64,000 nt of DNA from Colwellia sp. PAMC 21821 (GCF_002077175.1 NZ_CP014943.1:3224001-3288000); one strand, 5' to 3'. Shown: positions 35,014-44,703, counted from the stretch's first letter. A program made the numbers and translations. Notes: generated by a model from the letters alone, not told the origin.

Positions 35014-36486
35014 ATGCAAAATCACTCAGACCTAGGTTTACAAGATAGTCAATTAGTTAAAAACTTTTCATATATCAACGGTAGCTGGCATAGCAGCGAA
35101 TCACAAATATCCGTGACTAATCCGGTCGACGGCAGTGAAGTTGCAAAAATAAGTAACGCCGGTGTAGTTGAAACAGAATTAGCGGTAAATGCGGCTAAAA
35201 GCGCATTAAAAATGTGGTCTTCAAAGTCAGCCAATGAACGTGCAGGCTTAATGCGTAATTGGTTTCAATTAATGATGCAACATCAAGATGACCTTGGGCG
35301 CATTTTAACGCTAGAGCAAGGTAAGCCATTAGCTGAAGCTAAAGGTGAAATTGCTTATGGTGCGGCATTTATTGAATGGTTTGCTGAAGAAGGCAAGCGT
35401 GTTTACGGCGACACTATTCCTGGACCATCAAGTGATAAACGCATTTTGGTCATTAAACAGCCGGTAGGTGTTGTTGCTTCGATCACTCCATGGAATTTTC
35501 CTAATGCTATGATCGCAAGAAAAGCCGCGGCTGCCTTAGCGGCGGGTTGTACGTTTGTAGTGCGCCCGGCAACACAAACGCCACTTTCTGCATTGGCTAT
35601 GGCTGAGCTTGCTGAACGTGCGGGTATTCCTGCTGGCGTATTTAACGTAGTTGTAGGCGACGATGCTAGTGGTATGGGTAAAGTATTAACTCAACACCCT
35701 GACGTTGCTAAATTTACCTTCACGGGCTCTACACCGGTAGGTAAAACGTTACTTAAACAATGTGCAACCACGGTTAAAAAAGTATCAATGGAATTGGGCG
35801 GTAACGCACCTTTTATTGTTTTTGCTGATGCTGACATTGATGCGGCTGTGCAAGGTGCGTTAGCTTCAAAGTATCGTAATGCGGGTCAAACTTGTGTTTG
35901 TACTAACCGTATTTTTGTACAAAGTGCTGTGCTTGAACAATTTACTGAAAAATTCACTGCTGCAGTTAAAAGTTTAGCGATAGGTAATGGCTTAGATGAA
36001 GGCGTTAATATCGGTCCGATGATCTCTAATAAAGCTGTGAATGACGTAGCAAAGCTAGTTGAAGATTCTATTGCTGCTGGCGCGAAAGTTATTTTAGGTG
36101 GCAAGCAAGATAGCGCCGGTGAAAACTTTTACCAGCCTACTATTTTGAGCAACGTCACCAATGATATGCCTATTGCACAAAATGAAATATTTGGCCCTGT
36201 CTCTCCTATAATCTCATTCGATACAGAAGCAGAAGTTATTGCTATGGCTAATGATACCGAGTTTGGTTTAGCCGCCTATTTTTATTCTCGTGATATTGGC
36301 ACCATTTGGCGTGTTGGTGAAGGATTGGAATACGGCATGATTGGTATCAACGAAGGCATTATTTCTAATGCTGCAGCACCATTTGGCGGTATGAAGCAGT
36401 CAGGTAGTGGTCGTGAGGGTTCTAAATATGGACTTGATGACTATTTAGAAATTAAATATTTATGCATGGGCGGTTTGGACAAGTAA
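35014..36486 (+). CDS. gabD: Succinate-semialdehyde dehydrogenase
   Basis: GabD oxidises succinate semialdehyde to succinate with NAD(P)+, the last step from GABA to the TCA cycle. The 490-residue aldehyde dehydrogenase has the cofactor segment ITPWNFPNAMIARKAAAAL, the catalytic Glu in SMELGGNAPFIVF, and the catalytic Cys in RNAGQTCVCTNRI. The paired cysteines CVC and the C-terminal FGGMKQSGSGREGSKYGLDD with DYLEIKYLCMGG are those of GabD. GGAG precedes the ATG. It forms an operon with gabT (59-bp gap). Confidence 0.94.
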   Translation: MQNHSDLGLQDSQLVKNFSYINGSWHSSESQISVTNPVDGSEVAKISNAGVVETELAVNAAKSALKMWSSKSANERAGLMRNWFQLMMQHQDDLGRILTLEQGKPLAEAKGEIAYGAAFIEWFAEEGKRVYGDTIPGPSSDKRILVIKQPVGVVASITPWNFPNAMIARKAAAALAAGCTFVVRPATQTPLSALAMAELAERAGIPAGVFNVVVGDDASGMGKVLTQHPDVAKFTFTGSTPVGKTLLKQCATTVKKVSMELGGNAPFIVFADADIDAAVQGALASKYRNAGQTCVCTNRIFVQSAVLEQFTEKFTAAVKSLAIGNGLDEGVNIGPMISNKAVNDVAKLVEDSIAAGAKVILGGKQDSAGENFYQPTILSNVTNDMPIAQNEIFGPVSPIISFDTEAEVIAMANDTEFGLAAYFYSRDIGTIWRVGEGLEYGMIGINEGIISNAAAPFGGMKQSGSGREGSKYGLDDYLEIKYLCMGGLDK

Positions 36487-36545
36487 TTGTCGTTGAATCG
36501 TGATTTGTAAACAAATTAGCAATATAACAGCATTAGGTAAGTAAA

Positions 36546-37829
36546 ATGACAAATGAAGAATTACAGGCGAGAAAAAGCCAAGTTATCGCCCGTGGGCAAG
36601 GTAATGTTTATCCGGTATACGTAGATCATGCAAAAAATGCAGAAATCTGGGACGTTGAAGGTAAGCGTTATATAGATTTTGGTGCCGGTATTGCGGTATC
36701 TAACACAGGACACAGCCACCCAAAAATTATCGAAGCTGTTAAAGCGCAAGTCGATAAGTTTAGCCACACTTGTGTGATGGTAAACCCCTATGAGGTTGCC
36801 GTTGAATTAGCCGAAAAGCTAACAGCTATTGCGCCGGGTCCATCAGCAAAGAAAGCGATTTTTGTTTCAACTGGTGCTGAAGCTGTTGAAAACTGTGTGA
36901 AAATTGCTCGTGCTCATACTGGGCGACGTGGTGTTATTGCTTTTAATGGTGGCTTCCACGGTCGAACTAATTTAACCATGGCATTAACGGGTAAAATTTC
37001 ACCATATAAGCATTTATTTGGTCCGTTCCCTGGTGATATTTTCCATGCCCCGTTCCCAATGGAATGTCATGATGTTTCCGTAAAAGATGCCTTAAAAGCG
37101 TTAGATAATTTATTTAAAGTCGATATAGCACCAAGTGATGTTGCGGCTATTATTATTGAGCCGGTTCAAGGTGAAGGTGGTTTCTATGCTGCACCGACTG
37201 AATTCTTAGTTGCATTGCGTAAAATTTGTGACGAGAAAGGTATTGTCTTAATTGCGGATGAAATTCAAACGGGTTTTGGTCGAACGGGCAAAATGTTCAA
37301 TATTGAATACTCTGGTGTTGAACCTGATTTAATCACCATGGCTAAAGGTATTGCTGGCGGTTTCCCAATTGCTGCAGTTGTTGGCAAAAGTGACATTATG
37401 GACGCACCTTTACCGGGTGGCCTTGGTGGAACTTATGGCGGTTCACCGGTTGCGTGTGCAGCGGCATTAGCGGTGCTAGAAATTATTGAAGAAGAAAACC
37501 TTGTTCAACGCTCAAATGAAATTGGTGCTTTGTTTAATAACAAGTTATCGCAGTTACAGGCTAAACATCCAGATCTTATTCTCGATGTGCGTAACAAAGG
37601 TTCTATGATAGCGATGGAATTAGTGCAAGGCGGTAACGCAGAGCAACCTAATACGGCACTAACACAAGCTATTATTGCTAATGCAGCAAAATATGGCTTA
37701 GTATTATTAGCTTGTGGCTTTTACGGTAATGTTATCCGATTTTTACCAGCCCTTACGATTAGTAATGAGCTAGTTGAAGAAGGCTTATCAAGCTTTGTTC
37801 GTTTATTTGAAGACCTTGCTAGTAAGTAA
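36546..37829 (+). CDS. gabT: 4-aminobutyrate transaminase
   Basis: GabT transfers the amino group of GABA to 2-oxoglutarate, giving succinate semialdehyde for GabD. This 427-residue class III PLP aminotransferase has FVSTGAEAVENCVKIARAHT, the PLP-binding IADEIQTGFGRTGKMF, and the Schiff-base lysine in ITMAKGIAGGFPIAAV. It is the second gene of the gabDT operon. Spacing and shared orientation support co-transcription. Confidence 0.94.
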   Translation: MTNEELQARKSQVIARGQGNVYPVYVDHAKNAEIWDVEGKRYIDFGAGIAVSNTGHSHPKIIEAVKAQVDKFSHTCVMVNPYEVAVELAEKLTAIAPGPSAKKAIFVSTGAEAVENCVKIARAHTGRRGVIAFNGGFHGRTNLTMALTGKISPYKHLFGPFPGDIFHAPFPMECHDVSVKDALKALDNLFKVDIAPSDVAAIIIEPVQGEGGFYAAPTEFLVALRKICDEKGIVLIADEIQTGFGRTGKMFNIEYSGVEPDLITMAKGIAGGFPIAAVVGKSDIMDAPLPGGLGGTYGGSPVACAAALAVLEIIEEENLVQRSNEIGALFNNKLSQLQAKHPDLILDVRNKGSMIAMELVQGGNAEQPNTALTQAIIANAAKYGLVLLACGFYGNVIRFLPALTISNELVEEGLSSFVRLFEDLASK

Positions 37830-38366
37830 CTGACAAGTGTAATTTCAAGTTTGATAAATAGCACATAAAATTTTAATTACCCCCATTATTAAGGTTTTAT
37901 GTGCTTATTTATTAAGTCATCATTTCGTGTTGTTTTTTACATAAAAAGCGTACTTGTGACGAAAGTTCAGCATGTCGAATTCATGCTAGTCTCCATAGCA
38001 TAGATAGCTTGTGTCTTAAAACCGACATTCCGTTTCTTGTTGTGAAATAGCAGTTTACAGCAATTAATATACTGCCTATAAATACATGTAAAATGTGATT
38101 TATACCGATTTATCTCATTATTTTTACTAGTTTAAACAAACAATTACAGTGATGTTTAGTTTACGGTTTACTGCGTTAGTACAGGCCACTTCATCAACGG
38201 AACTGACTTGTGTCAAGCTGGCCAAAAGTTAGTTGAAATTTAGTTAAAAGTTAGCCAAAAGTTAGTTACGGTTGAAGTGATTTTAAATTCGAAATTTATT
38301 AGACGTTCAATATTTCAATATGCTACTGTTCATTAAAACGAACAGTAGTTATTAGCAAAGGAATTT
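37830..38366. other. Intergenic region between gabT and puuD
   Basis: About 540 bp lack a gene. They hold a weak hairpin (GCACATAAAA/TTTTATGTGC, 37861-37904, loop of about 24) that may end the gabDT transcript. Short repeats of AAGTTAG/AATTTAG lie at about 38226-38270, and an inverted repeat at 38323-38348 sits just before puuD. The puuD-puuA-spuC promoter should lie here. Confidence 0.6.
38323..38348. promoter_or_regulatory. Inverted repeat immediately upstream of puuD
   Basis: A perfect 9-bp inverted repeat CTACTGTTC/GAACAGTAG with an 8-base spacer ends 18 bp before the puuD ATG. It could be an operator or a leader hairpin. I found no identical site before puuR or the puuB genes, so PuuR binding is not assumed. 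Confidence 0.5.
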
Positions 38367-39125
38367 ATGAGCGAAATAAACTTACCCGTTGTTGGCATAT
38401 TATGTGACCTTGAACAAGTCGGGCCACACCCATTTCATATGTCGGGAAATAAATACATACAAGCCGTTATTCAGGCCGCTAATTGTGTTCCTATTCTCAT
38501 TCCTGCTATTGCAGGGCAAACAAATTTTCAGCAGCTGTTAACATTAGTCGATGGCGTTTTACTGCCTGGTGGCTACTCAATGGTCGATCCTTTGAACTAT
38601 CAAGCCGCAGCGGCGCCACATGAGACAAAATTAGATATAGCGCGAGACCAAACAAGCTTTGGTTTGATCAAGCAAGCTATTGAATGTGGTGTGCCTATTT
38701 TAGGTATTTGTCGTGGCTTTCAAGAAATGAATGTTGCTTTTGGTGGCTCATTGCATCAAAAACTGCATGAACACGAAATATATCAAGAGCATCGAGAAAA
38801 CAAAGCCCTTTCCCTAGCTGATCAATATGCCGATTGTCATAAAGTTACTTTAACGCCATCAGGTCAACTGTCAAAAATAATGGATGCTCAAGCCATAAAT
38901 GTGAACTCTTTACATACGCAAGGGGTTGATAAGTTAGCAGGCAATTTATCTGTTGAAGCAGTCAGCGAGGATGGCTTATGCGAAGCTTTTTCTGTGCTGA
39001 ATGCAAAAGCATTTGCAATGGCAGTACAGTGGCATCCTGAATGGCAAGTCATGGACAATAATAAAAGTGCTAAGCTCTTTGCTGCATTTGGACGTGCGTG
39101 CAAAGTAAAACAGTCAGCAAAGTAA
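38367..39125 (+). CDS. puuD: Gamma-glutamyl-gamma-aminobutyrate hydrolase
   Basis: PuuD removes the glutamyl group from gamma-glutamyl-GABA, releasing GABA for GabT. The 252-residue class I glutamine-amidotransferase-like hydrolase has the nucleophile Cys in GICRGFQEMNVAFGG, preceded by VDGVLLPGGYSMVDP. The catalytic His is in QWHPEWQ. AAGGA lies six bases before the ATG. Its 3' end is inside a 17-bp tandem duplication that sets the stop codon. puuA follows after 33 bp. Confidence 0.93.
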   Translation: MSEINLPVVGILCDLEQVGPHPFHMSGNKYIQAVIQAANCVPILIPAIAGQTNFQQLLTLVDGVLLPGGYSMVDPLNYQAAAAPHETKLDIARDQTSFGLIKQAIECGVPILGICRGFQEMNVAFGGSLHQKLHEHEIYQEHRENKALSLADQYADCHKVTLTPSGQLSKIMDAQAINVNSLHTQGVDKLAGNLSVEAVSEDGLCEAFSVLNAKAFAMAVQWHPEWQVMDNNKSAKLFAAFGRACKVKQSAK

Positions 39126-39134
39126 AACAGTCAG
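39101..39134. repeat. 17-bp tandem duplication at the puuD 3' end
   Basis: CAAAGTAAAACAGTCAG occurs twice in a row (39101-39117, 39118-39134). The puuD stop codon lies in the second copy, so the duplication likely altered the last residues of PuuD. Confidence 0.9.
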
Positions 39135-39158
39135 CAAAGCAAACAATGAGAAATAATC

Positions 39159-40517
39159 ATGGATAAAATAAAACAGTGGCTCGTCGAACATAACGTTAAA
39201 TACGTACAATGTGTGATCACTGATCACACCGGTATTGCCCGTGGAAAAATATATCCAGTTAAAAAATTTATTGAAGAAGGCGGTAGTCGTTTAGGCGAAA
39301 CTATCTTATTGATGTCTGGTACAGGTGACTTGGCGGACGACAAGTTTTTGTATACTTTAGCTGATCCGCGCGATATCGATATGCTTTTACAGCCTGATGA
39401 AAATGCCTGTTTTATGGTGCCTTGGGCGAATGAACCAACGGCAATGATCATCCATGACTGTATCGATCAAAAAACCTTAAAGCCGGTTGAGCAGTCGCCT
39501 CGTGATTTACTTAAAAAAGTTGTTAAATTGTATGATGACCAAGGTTGGAAAGCAGTAATCGCGCCTGAAATGGAGCTTTACTTAACGCTAACTAACAACG
39601 ATTCCACGCAACCTTTAAAAACACCTTTAGGTAAGTCTGGTCGTTCAGAAGCGGGCAGACAGTCATTTGGTATCGAGGCGATTACCGAATTTGAACCTGT
39701 AATGACCGATATATATGAATGGTCAGAGCAGCAGAGCTTAGCCATTGATGTCGTTGTACATGAAGAAGGTACTGCGCAATTTGAATTTAATTTTAATCAT
39801 GGCGACCCGTTATCTTTAGCTGATCAAGTTATTGTTTTTAAACGCACGGCCAAGGCTGCTGCCAACAAACATGGCATGACAGCGACTTTTATGGCGAAAC
39901 CAATAACAGGGCAGCCTGGTAGCGCCATGCATATTCATCAAAGTATTGTGGAAAAGTCTACCGGCAAAAATATCTTTGCTGGTTCATGTCAGCAAAGTAC
40001 TGAGTTTAGCGAACATTTTATGCATTACTTAGGCGGGTTACAGACTTATATTCCGCAACTTATGTTGATGTTCGCCCCAAATATTAACTCATATCGACGA
40101 TTTTTAACCGATTCTGCAACACCGGTAAATTTAGAGTGGGGGATTGAAAATCGCACCGTAGGTTTACGTGTTCCTGATGCACCTGATGACGCTAAGCGTG
40201 TTGAAAATAGAATTCCTGGCGCTGACGCTAATCCATATCTTGCCATTGCTGCAACGCTTATTTGTGGTTACATCGGCATGATGGAAAAAATAGTGCCTGC
40301 TGATGAAGTCACGGGTAAAGCTAACAAAATCATCAATACAAGCATGCCCATTAACATCGAAGCCGCCATGGAACAAATGGAGCAAAGCGAAACCATTAAG
40401 CACTATTTAGGTGAGAACTTTGTCGCTGGCTTTATTGCCACTAGGCGTGCTGATTATGACAATTATAAAAGTGTGATTTCCTCTTGGGAACGTCATTACT
40501 TACTCACCACAGTTTAA
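39159..40517 (+). CDS. puuA: Gamma-glutamylputrescine synthetase
   Basis: PuuA ligates glutamate to putrescine with ATP, the first step of the Puu pathway. This 452-residue protein belongs to the glutamine-synthetase superfamily. The catalytic domain is visible: VIAPEMELYL (metal-binding Glu), VHEEGTAQFEFNFNHGDPL, FMAKPITGQPGSAMHIHQS, and NRTVGLRVPDAPDDAKRVEN with the substrate/ATP residues. The C-terminus has DANPYLAIAATL. It lies in an apparent puuD-puuA-spuC operon, 33 bp after puuD and 11 bp before spuC. Confidence 0.93.
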   Translation: MDKIKQWLVEHNVKYVQCVITDHTGIARGKIYPVKKFIEEGGSRLGETILLMSGTGDLADDKFLYTLADPRDIDMLLQPDENACFMVPWANEPTAMIIHDCIDQKTLKPVEQSPRDLLKKVVKLYDDQGWKAVIAPEMELYLTLTNNDSTQPLKTPLGKSGRSEAGRQSFGIEAITEFEPVMTDIYEWSEQQSLAIDVVVHEEGTAQFEFNFNHGDPLSLADQVIVFKRTAKAAANKHGMTATFMAKPITGQPGSAMHIHQSIVEKSTGKNIFAGSCQQSTEFSEHFMHYLGGLQTYIPQLMLMFAPNINSYRRFLTDSATPVNLEWGIENRTVGLRVPDAPDDAKRVENRIPGADANPYLAIAATLICGYIGMMEKIVPADEVTGKANKIINTSMPINIEAAMEQMEQSETIKHYLGENFVAGFIATRRADYDNYKSVISSWERHYLLTTV

Positions 40518-40528
40518 GTTGAGATTTT

Positions 40529-41884
40529 ATGACATCAAAGATACAAGCTTTAGATAACAAACATCATATTCACCCCTTTAGTGATACGAAAGAATTGCAT
40601 GAAATTAACCCTCGCGAGATAACACATGCTGAGGGGGTTTATATTTATGATGATAAAGGTAAAAAATTACTTGATGCTATGGCGGGTCTTTGGTGCGTTA
40701 ATATTGGCTATGGCCGTCAAGAGTTAGTCGAGGTGGCGACTAAGCAAATGTCAGCACTGCCTTATTACAACTTATTCTTTAAAACTACCCATGCGCCTGC
40801 TGCAAAACTGGCAGCTAAAATAGCCTCTTTAGCGCCTGCCCACATGAATAAAGTGTTTTTTACCGGCTCTGGTTCAGAAGCTAACGATACTGTTTTTAGA
40901 ATGGTGCGTCGTTATTGGGATCTAAAAGATAAGCCAACTAAAAAGCAGTTCATTAGTCGTGAAAACGCTTACCATGGCTCAACAGTGGTGGGCGCAAGCC
41001 TAGGTGGAATGGGTTATATGCATGAACAAGGTGATTTACCTATTGCCGGCATTTCTCACGTTGAACAGCCTTATTTCTTTAAAGAGGGGGGCGACCTAAC
41101 GCAAGAAGCTTTCGGTATTAAAGCAGCACAAAGCCTTGAAGCGAAAATTCTTGAGTTAGGTGAAGATAATGTTGCCGCCTTTATTGCCGAACCGTTCCAA
41201 GGTGCCGGTGGCGTTATTATTCCGCCGACCAGTTACTGGCCTGAGATCAAAAGAATTTTAGCAAAATACGATATTTTGCTAGTGGTTGATGAAGTCATCT
41301 CTGGTTTTGGTCGCACGGGTGAATGGTTTGCGAGTCAATATTATGATTTAAAACCTGATCTTATGCCCATTGCCAAAGGGTTATCATCAGGATACTTGCC
41401 AATTGGCGGGGTTATTGTCGGCGATAAAGTGGCAGAAACCCTGATCGATAAAGGCGGAGATTTTAATCATGGCTTTACGTATTCAGGTCACCCTGTGGCT
41501 GCTGCTGTAGCACTTAAAAATATTGAATTGTTAGAGTCTGAAGGTATTGTTGAGCGAGTGAAAAACGAAACAGCGCCTTATCTGCAAAAGCGCTGGAAAG
41601 AACTGGCTGCACATCCAATTGTGGGTGAAACCCGCGGTTTAGGTATGGTTGCAGGCCTTGAGTTAGTCAGAGATAAAAATACCCATGAACGCATAGCGCC
41701 AAACAGTAAAGCAGGTGGCATATGTCGTGACTTCTCAATGGCGAATGGTTTAATCATGCGTCCTTGTGGCGATACCATGATTATTTCTCCTCCTTTAGTT
41801 ATTACTAAAGCAGAAGTTGATGAATTAATGGAAAAAGCACTTAAAGCCCTAGATGAAACGGCTAAACATTATAATTTGATGTAG
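40529..41884 (+). CDS. spuC: Putrescine (polyamine)-pyruvate aminotransferase
   Basis: This 451-residue class III PLP aminotransferase resembles SpuC-type putrescine:pyruvate transaminases. It has GLWCVNIGYGRQELVE near the N-terminus, FFTGSGSEANDTVFRMVRRY, LVVDEVISGFGRTGEWF for PLP, and the lysine in MPIAKGLSSGYLPIGG. Direct transamination of putrescine would give 4-aminobutanal, an alternative entry to the glutamylated route encoded by its operon neighbours. The exact amine substrate is not proven by sequence. A strong terminator follows. Confidence 0.85.
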   Translation: MTSKIQALDNKHHIHPFSDTKELHEINPREITHAEGVYIYDDKGKKLLDAMAGLWCVNIGYGRQELVEVATKQMSALPYYNLFFKTTHAPAAKLAAKIASLAPAHMNKVFFTGSGSEANDTVFRMVRRYWDLKDKPTKKQFISRENAYHGSTVVGASLGGMGYMHEQGDLPIAGISHVEQPYFFKEGGDLTQEAFGIKAAQSLEAKILELGEDNVAAFIAEPFQGAGGVIIPPTSYWPEIKRILAKYDILLVVDEVISGFGRTGEWFASQYYDLKPDLMPIAKGLSSGYLPIGGVIVGDKVAETLIDKGGDFNHGFTYSGHPVAAAVALKNIELLESEGIVERVKNETAPYLQKRWKELAAHPIVGETRGLGMVAGLELVRDKNTHERIAPNSKAGGICRDFSMANGLIMRPCGDTMIISPPLVITKAEVDELMEKALKALDETAKHYNLM

Positions 41885-41893
41885 ATTAAAATT

Positions 41894-41929
41894 TAATTAA
41901 GCCACGGTTATAGTGGCTTAATTGTTTTT
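41894..41929 (+). terminator. Terminator after spuC
   Basis: The perfect 11-bp stem AATTAAGCCAC/GTGGCTTAATT with loop GGTTATA is followed by GTTTTT. Confidence 0.9.
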
Positions 41930-41966
41930 GCCGTGTAATACCTATAACTAAAAAAAGAAGAAAATT

Positions 41967-42833
41967 ATGGCAGAGTTATCGATGAATCAAACCTTTATGA
42001 AACACTTTCACTCATGGGGCTATCAAGGCTTTAAATATCTTATTTATACCTTGTTAGCGATTAATGTATATTTATTTTTTAGTGAAGAGTGGCTAGCCAG
42101 TAAAGTTATTTTTGCCTCAGGGGTTAACCTTGATACGATTATTGAAGCTTTTTCATCGACTATTGATACCGCAGCTTGGTTGGTTTTATTGCTGTTGTTT
42201 GAATTAGAAACCTCTGTTATTGATGACGAACACTTAAAGGGCAAAGTAAAATGGACCTTACATGGCGTTCGTGCATTTTGTTATATATTTATAATCTACT
42301 CACTGTACGGTTACATGACTAAAATTGGCCTAATAGGGCAGTTTGCTCCGCATAAAATAACCGATCTTTGCACCTTAACCGGTGATTGGAAGTTTATGGA
42401 AACCCTGAACGTTTATAATGCATTTACTAAAGAAACGTGTAAAAGCTTATCCACGGTCGGTAGTGAGTTTTTCTCGCATGAAAAATACAAAATCATAGCG
42501 AATACGAAAACCCTTGCCGACGTTAAAGGGCTTGCTTGGGTTGATGTAATTAACGCTTCTGCTTGGGTGTCAGTGGTCTTGATGTTAGAAATTGATGTCC
42601 ATACTCAGCTTGGAAATATATCGAGTCGATGGTGGAATAAATATAATAAATTTGTAAAAACCACCGTGTACAGTGTGTTATTTATCGCCGCTGTTTATTG
42701 GGGGATTACCGGTAATTTCCTTGAGTTTTGGGATGCTTTTTTATGGATTGTTGCCTTTGTATTGATTGAAATGAATATGTTTGAATGGCAAGCGGAAGTG
42801 GCAGAGCGGAAAAACCAGCAAGGTAGTAGATAA
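41967..42833 (+). CDS. Integral membrane protein, unknown function
   Basis: This 288-residue protein has about six hydrophobic segments. They fall near residues 18-36, 62-80, 92-112, 195-212 and 232-265, with a hydrophilic, Lys-rich stretch between about 115 and 190 that may be periplasmic. It has no recognisable transporter motif. Its place between spuC and a thioesterase in the polyamine region suggests a linked role, but a terminator separates it from spuC, so this is only context. GAAGA upstream is a weak ribosome site. Confidence 0.6.
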   Translation: MAELSMNQTFMKHFHSWGYQGFKYLIYTLLAINVYLFFSEEWLASKVIFASGVNLDTIIEAFSSTIDTAAWLVLLLLFELETSVIDDEHLKGKVKWTLHGVRAFCYIFIIYSLYGYMTKIGLIGQFAPHKITDLCTLTGDWKFMETLNVYNAFTKETCKSLSTVGSEFFSHEKYKIIANTKTLADVKGLAWVDVINASAWVSVVLMLEIDVHTQLGNISSRWWNKYNKFVKTTVYSVLFIAAVYWGITGNFLEFWDAFLWIVAFVLIEMNMFEWQAEVAERKNQQGSR

Positions 42834-43187
42834 GTTAAATTAAGCAAAAATATTTAGATAATTTACATGGGGGGTAGGGCGTTTGAACGTTGCTTAATTC
42901 TCGTTGCTTAGTAATCGTTGCTTAGTAAGCGTAATCCTTGTTCAGTATTGATTGCTAAAGTAGCTATAACGACTCAACTTATGGTAAATCTTTATTGTTA
43001 ATGTGCATTTAATTACAGTTTGTGATGCTGCTGTTTAATGTTCGACTCAGATATACGCAATAGTTTGCCTTATTGCAGATTAAATATTTACCATTTTCAT
43101 ATATGAGTATATTATTTCAAACAGGCATTAAACAAAACTTTTGCCTTTTTTGCTTTTAGGTTACATTTTCAGTTATTAGGGTTAGAT
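42834..43187. other. Intergenic region, no gene seen
   Basis: About 350 bp of low-GC DNA. It includes three copies of the word CGTTGCTTA(GTAA) between about 42889 and 42931. The promoter of the thioesterase gene must be here, but no element was assigned. Confidence 0.5.
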
Positions 43188-43607
43188 ATGTTTTATGAAA
43201 TAATAAAGCCGCGTGTCGGCGAAACGGACGCGCTTGGGCACATTAATAATACGGTAATACCACAATGGTTTGAAGGTGGAAGAAACCCAATATTTAGGCT
43301 ATTTAGTCCAGAGTTTAATTTAAATCTCAGCCAATGGGGATTAACCTTAGCAAAAAGCACTATCGAGTTTCATTTACCGCTTTTATTTGATTATGATGTT
43401 GAAATAAAAACCTATATTTCTCGCATTGGTACCAGCTCGCTAGATGTATATCAAGAGGCTTGGCAGAATGGAGTTAAGCATGTTTCAGGCACTGCAGTGA
43501 TGGTTCACTTTGATTTTATTACTCGCGAATCACGTCCAATCTCTAATAGCTTCAAACAAAAACTACATATGCACTTTAGTAGCTCTATTTCTGAAACATA
43601 TTATTAA
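43188..43607 (+). CDS. Acyl-CoA thioesterase, hotdog fold (4HBT/YbgC-like)
   Basis: This 139-residue single hotdog-domain protein carries the 4-hydroxybenzoyl-CoA thioesterase-type signature RVGETDALGHINNTVIPQWF, with the catalytic Asp in the ETDA segment. Such enzymes hydrolyse acyl-CoA. In this setting the natural substrate could be a CoA ester arising from beta-alanine or omega-amino-acid breakdown, which is only a guess. It converges with the LysR gene at 43627, a 19-bp gap. Confidence 0.8.
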   Translation: MFYEIIKPRVGETDALGHINNTVIPQWFEGGRNPIFRLFSPEFNLNLSQWGLTLAKSTIEFHLPLLFDYDVEIKTYISRIGTSSLDVYQEAWQNGVKHVSGTAVMVHFDFITRESRPISNSFKQKLHMHFSSSISETYY

Positions 43608-43626
43608 TTAAATATCAGGGGTTGTT

Positions 43627-44544
43627 TTAAGTTTGAGCTAACTCTTCTAAATAGGCTTCTAAAATTAAATGGCTCCTTGCTCCTTTGCTAGTAATAGCTG
43701 AGAACTTGGTATTAAACTTTCTATTGTGGCTTTCAATTGCCCGCAGCTTATCTCTTGTTACCCAGCGCTTTGCAAAGTGAGTCGGTAAAAAGCCAATAAA
43801 CCGCCCGGTTAATATTAAAAAAGCAATACCTTCTCGGTCAGTCGAAGTTGCTGTAGCATTTAGCGTTTTTTGTTGCTGCTTAATTTCTACCGACTGAGGG
43901 TAGCTTGGCACAACCGCGTCATATTTTATTAAAGATTCATCGCTAATTTGATGTAAATCTTGCTGAAATAAAGGGTGTTGTTCACTACAATAAAGTAGCG
44001 ATTCTTCTTTATACAAGGGTAAGTAATTGAGCCCTGGTAATGTTCTAAATTTAGGCACAACACCAATATGTAATTGCCCATTCAAAATTGCCGATTCAAT
44101 ATCATTTGGCGGTATCATTCGAATATTAATAATTATTTCAGGTGCGCGATGCTTTAATGCACTTAAGGCTCGAGTGATGCGCATTTTTTCAATGGTAACC
44201 AAATTATCTGTAATACCAATATTTAATTCACCGACAAGGTCGGTATTTATCGCATTCATTTCAGCTCTAAAGTTTTCAATACTACCCAACAACTGCAGCG
44301 CAGATTGATATACTTGCTCGCCTTGCTCAGTAATTGAAAAACCAGAACGGCCTCTATGGCAAAGCTTCATATTTAATAATGACTCTAGCTCAGTTATTGC
44401 CAAACTGATTGCGGGTCTGCTGATGTTTAGCTCCACTTCTGCTGCAGAGAATCCGCCGGATTCAATCACCACTTTATAAATTCTTAAAAGCCGAATATGA
44501 GCATCGCCTAACTGCCTGGGTAAAATATTTTTATTCTTCTTCAT
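43627..44544 (-). CDS. LysR-type regulator divergent from omega-aminotransferase
   Basis: This 305-residue LysR-family protein has an HTH at about residues 15-75 (LRIYKVVIESGGFSAAEVEL, SRPAISLAITELE) followed by the effector domain. It is paralogous to the LysR at 33975, sharing the RGRSGFS segment and overall layout. It is divergent from the aminotransferase-mmsA genes with a 159-bp spacer that holds the palindrome TACCTA-ATGCTAA-TAGGTA (44567-44585), so it likely controls that operon. The effector is unknown. Confidence 0.84.
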   Translation of the reverse strand: MKKNKNILPRQLGDAHIRLLRIYKVVIESGGFSAAEVELNISRPAISLAITELESLLNMKLCHRGRSGFSITEQGEQVYQSALQLLGSIENFRAEMNAINTDLVGELNIGITDNLVTIEKMRITRALSALKHRAPEIIINIRMIPPNDIESAILNGQLHIGVVPKFRTLPGLNYLPLYKEESLLYCSEQHPLFQQDLHQISDESLIKYDAVVPSYPQSVEIKQQQKTLNATATSTDREGIAFLILTGRFIGFLPTHFAKRWVTRDKLRAIESHNRKFNTKFSAITSKGARSHLILEAYLEELAQT

Positions 44545-44566
44545 TTATGTCATGCCTATGCATGCC

Positions 44567-44585
44567 TACCTAATGCTAATAGGTA
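44567..44585. promoter_or_regulatory. Possible operator in the LysR/aminotransferase spacer
   Basis: TACCTA and TAGGTA form a 6-bp inverted repeat with a 7-base spacer, close to the start of the divergent LysR gene. Assignment rests on position and symmetry only. Confidence 0.3.
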
Positions 44586-44703
44586 AGTAAACACTTAACT
44601 TAAGTTTTAAAAGTATGGATTTAATAACCTATTAAATCATTGATAATAAGGACATGCAATTAAACATACACTTTGTAAACGTTATGAAGCGTAAGGTGGG
44701 ATC

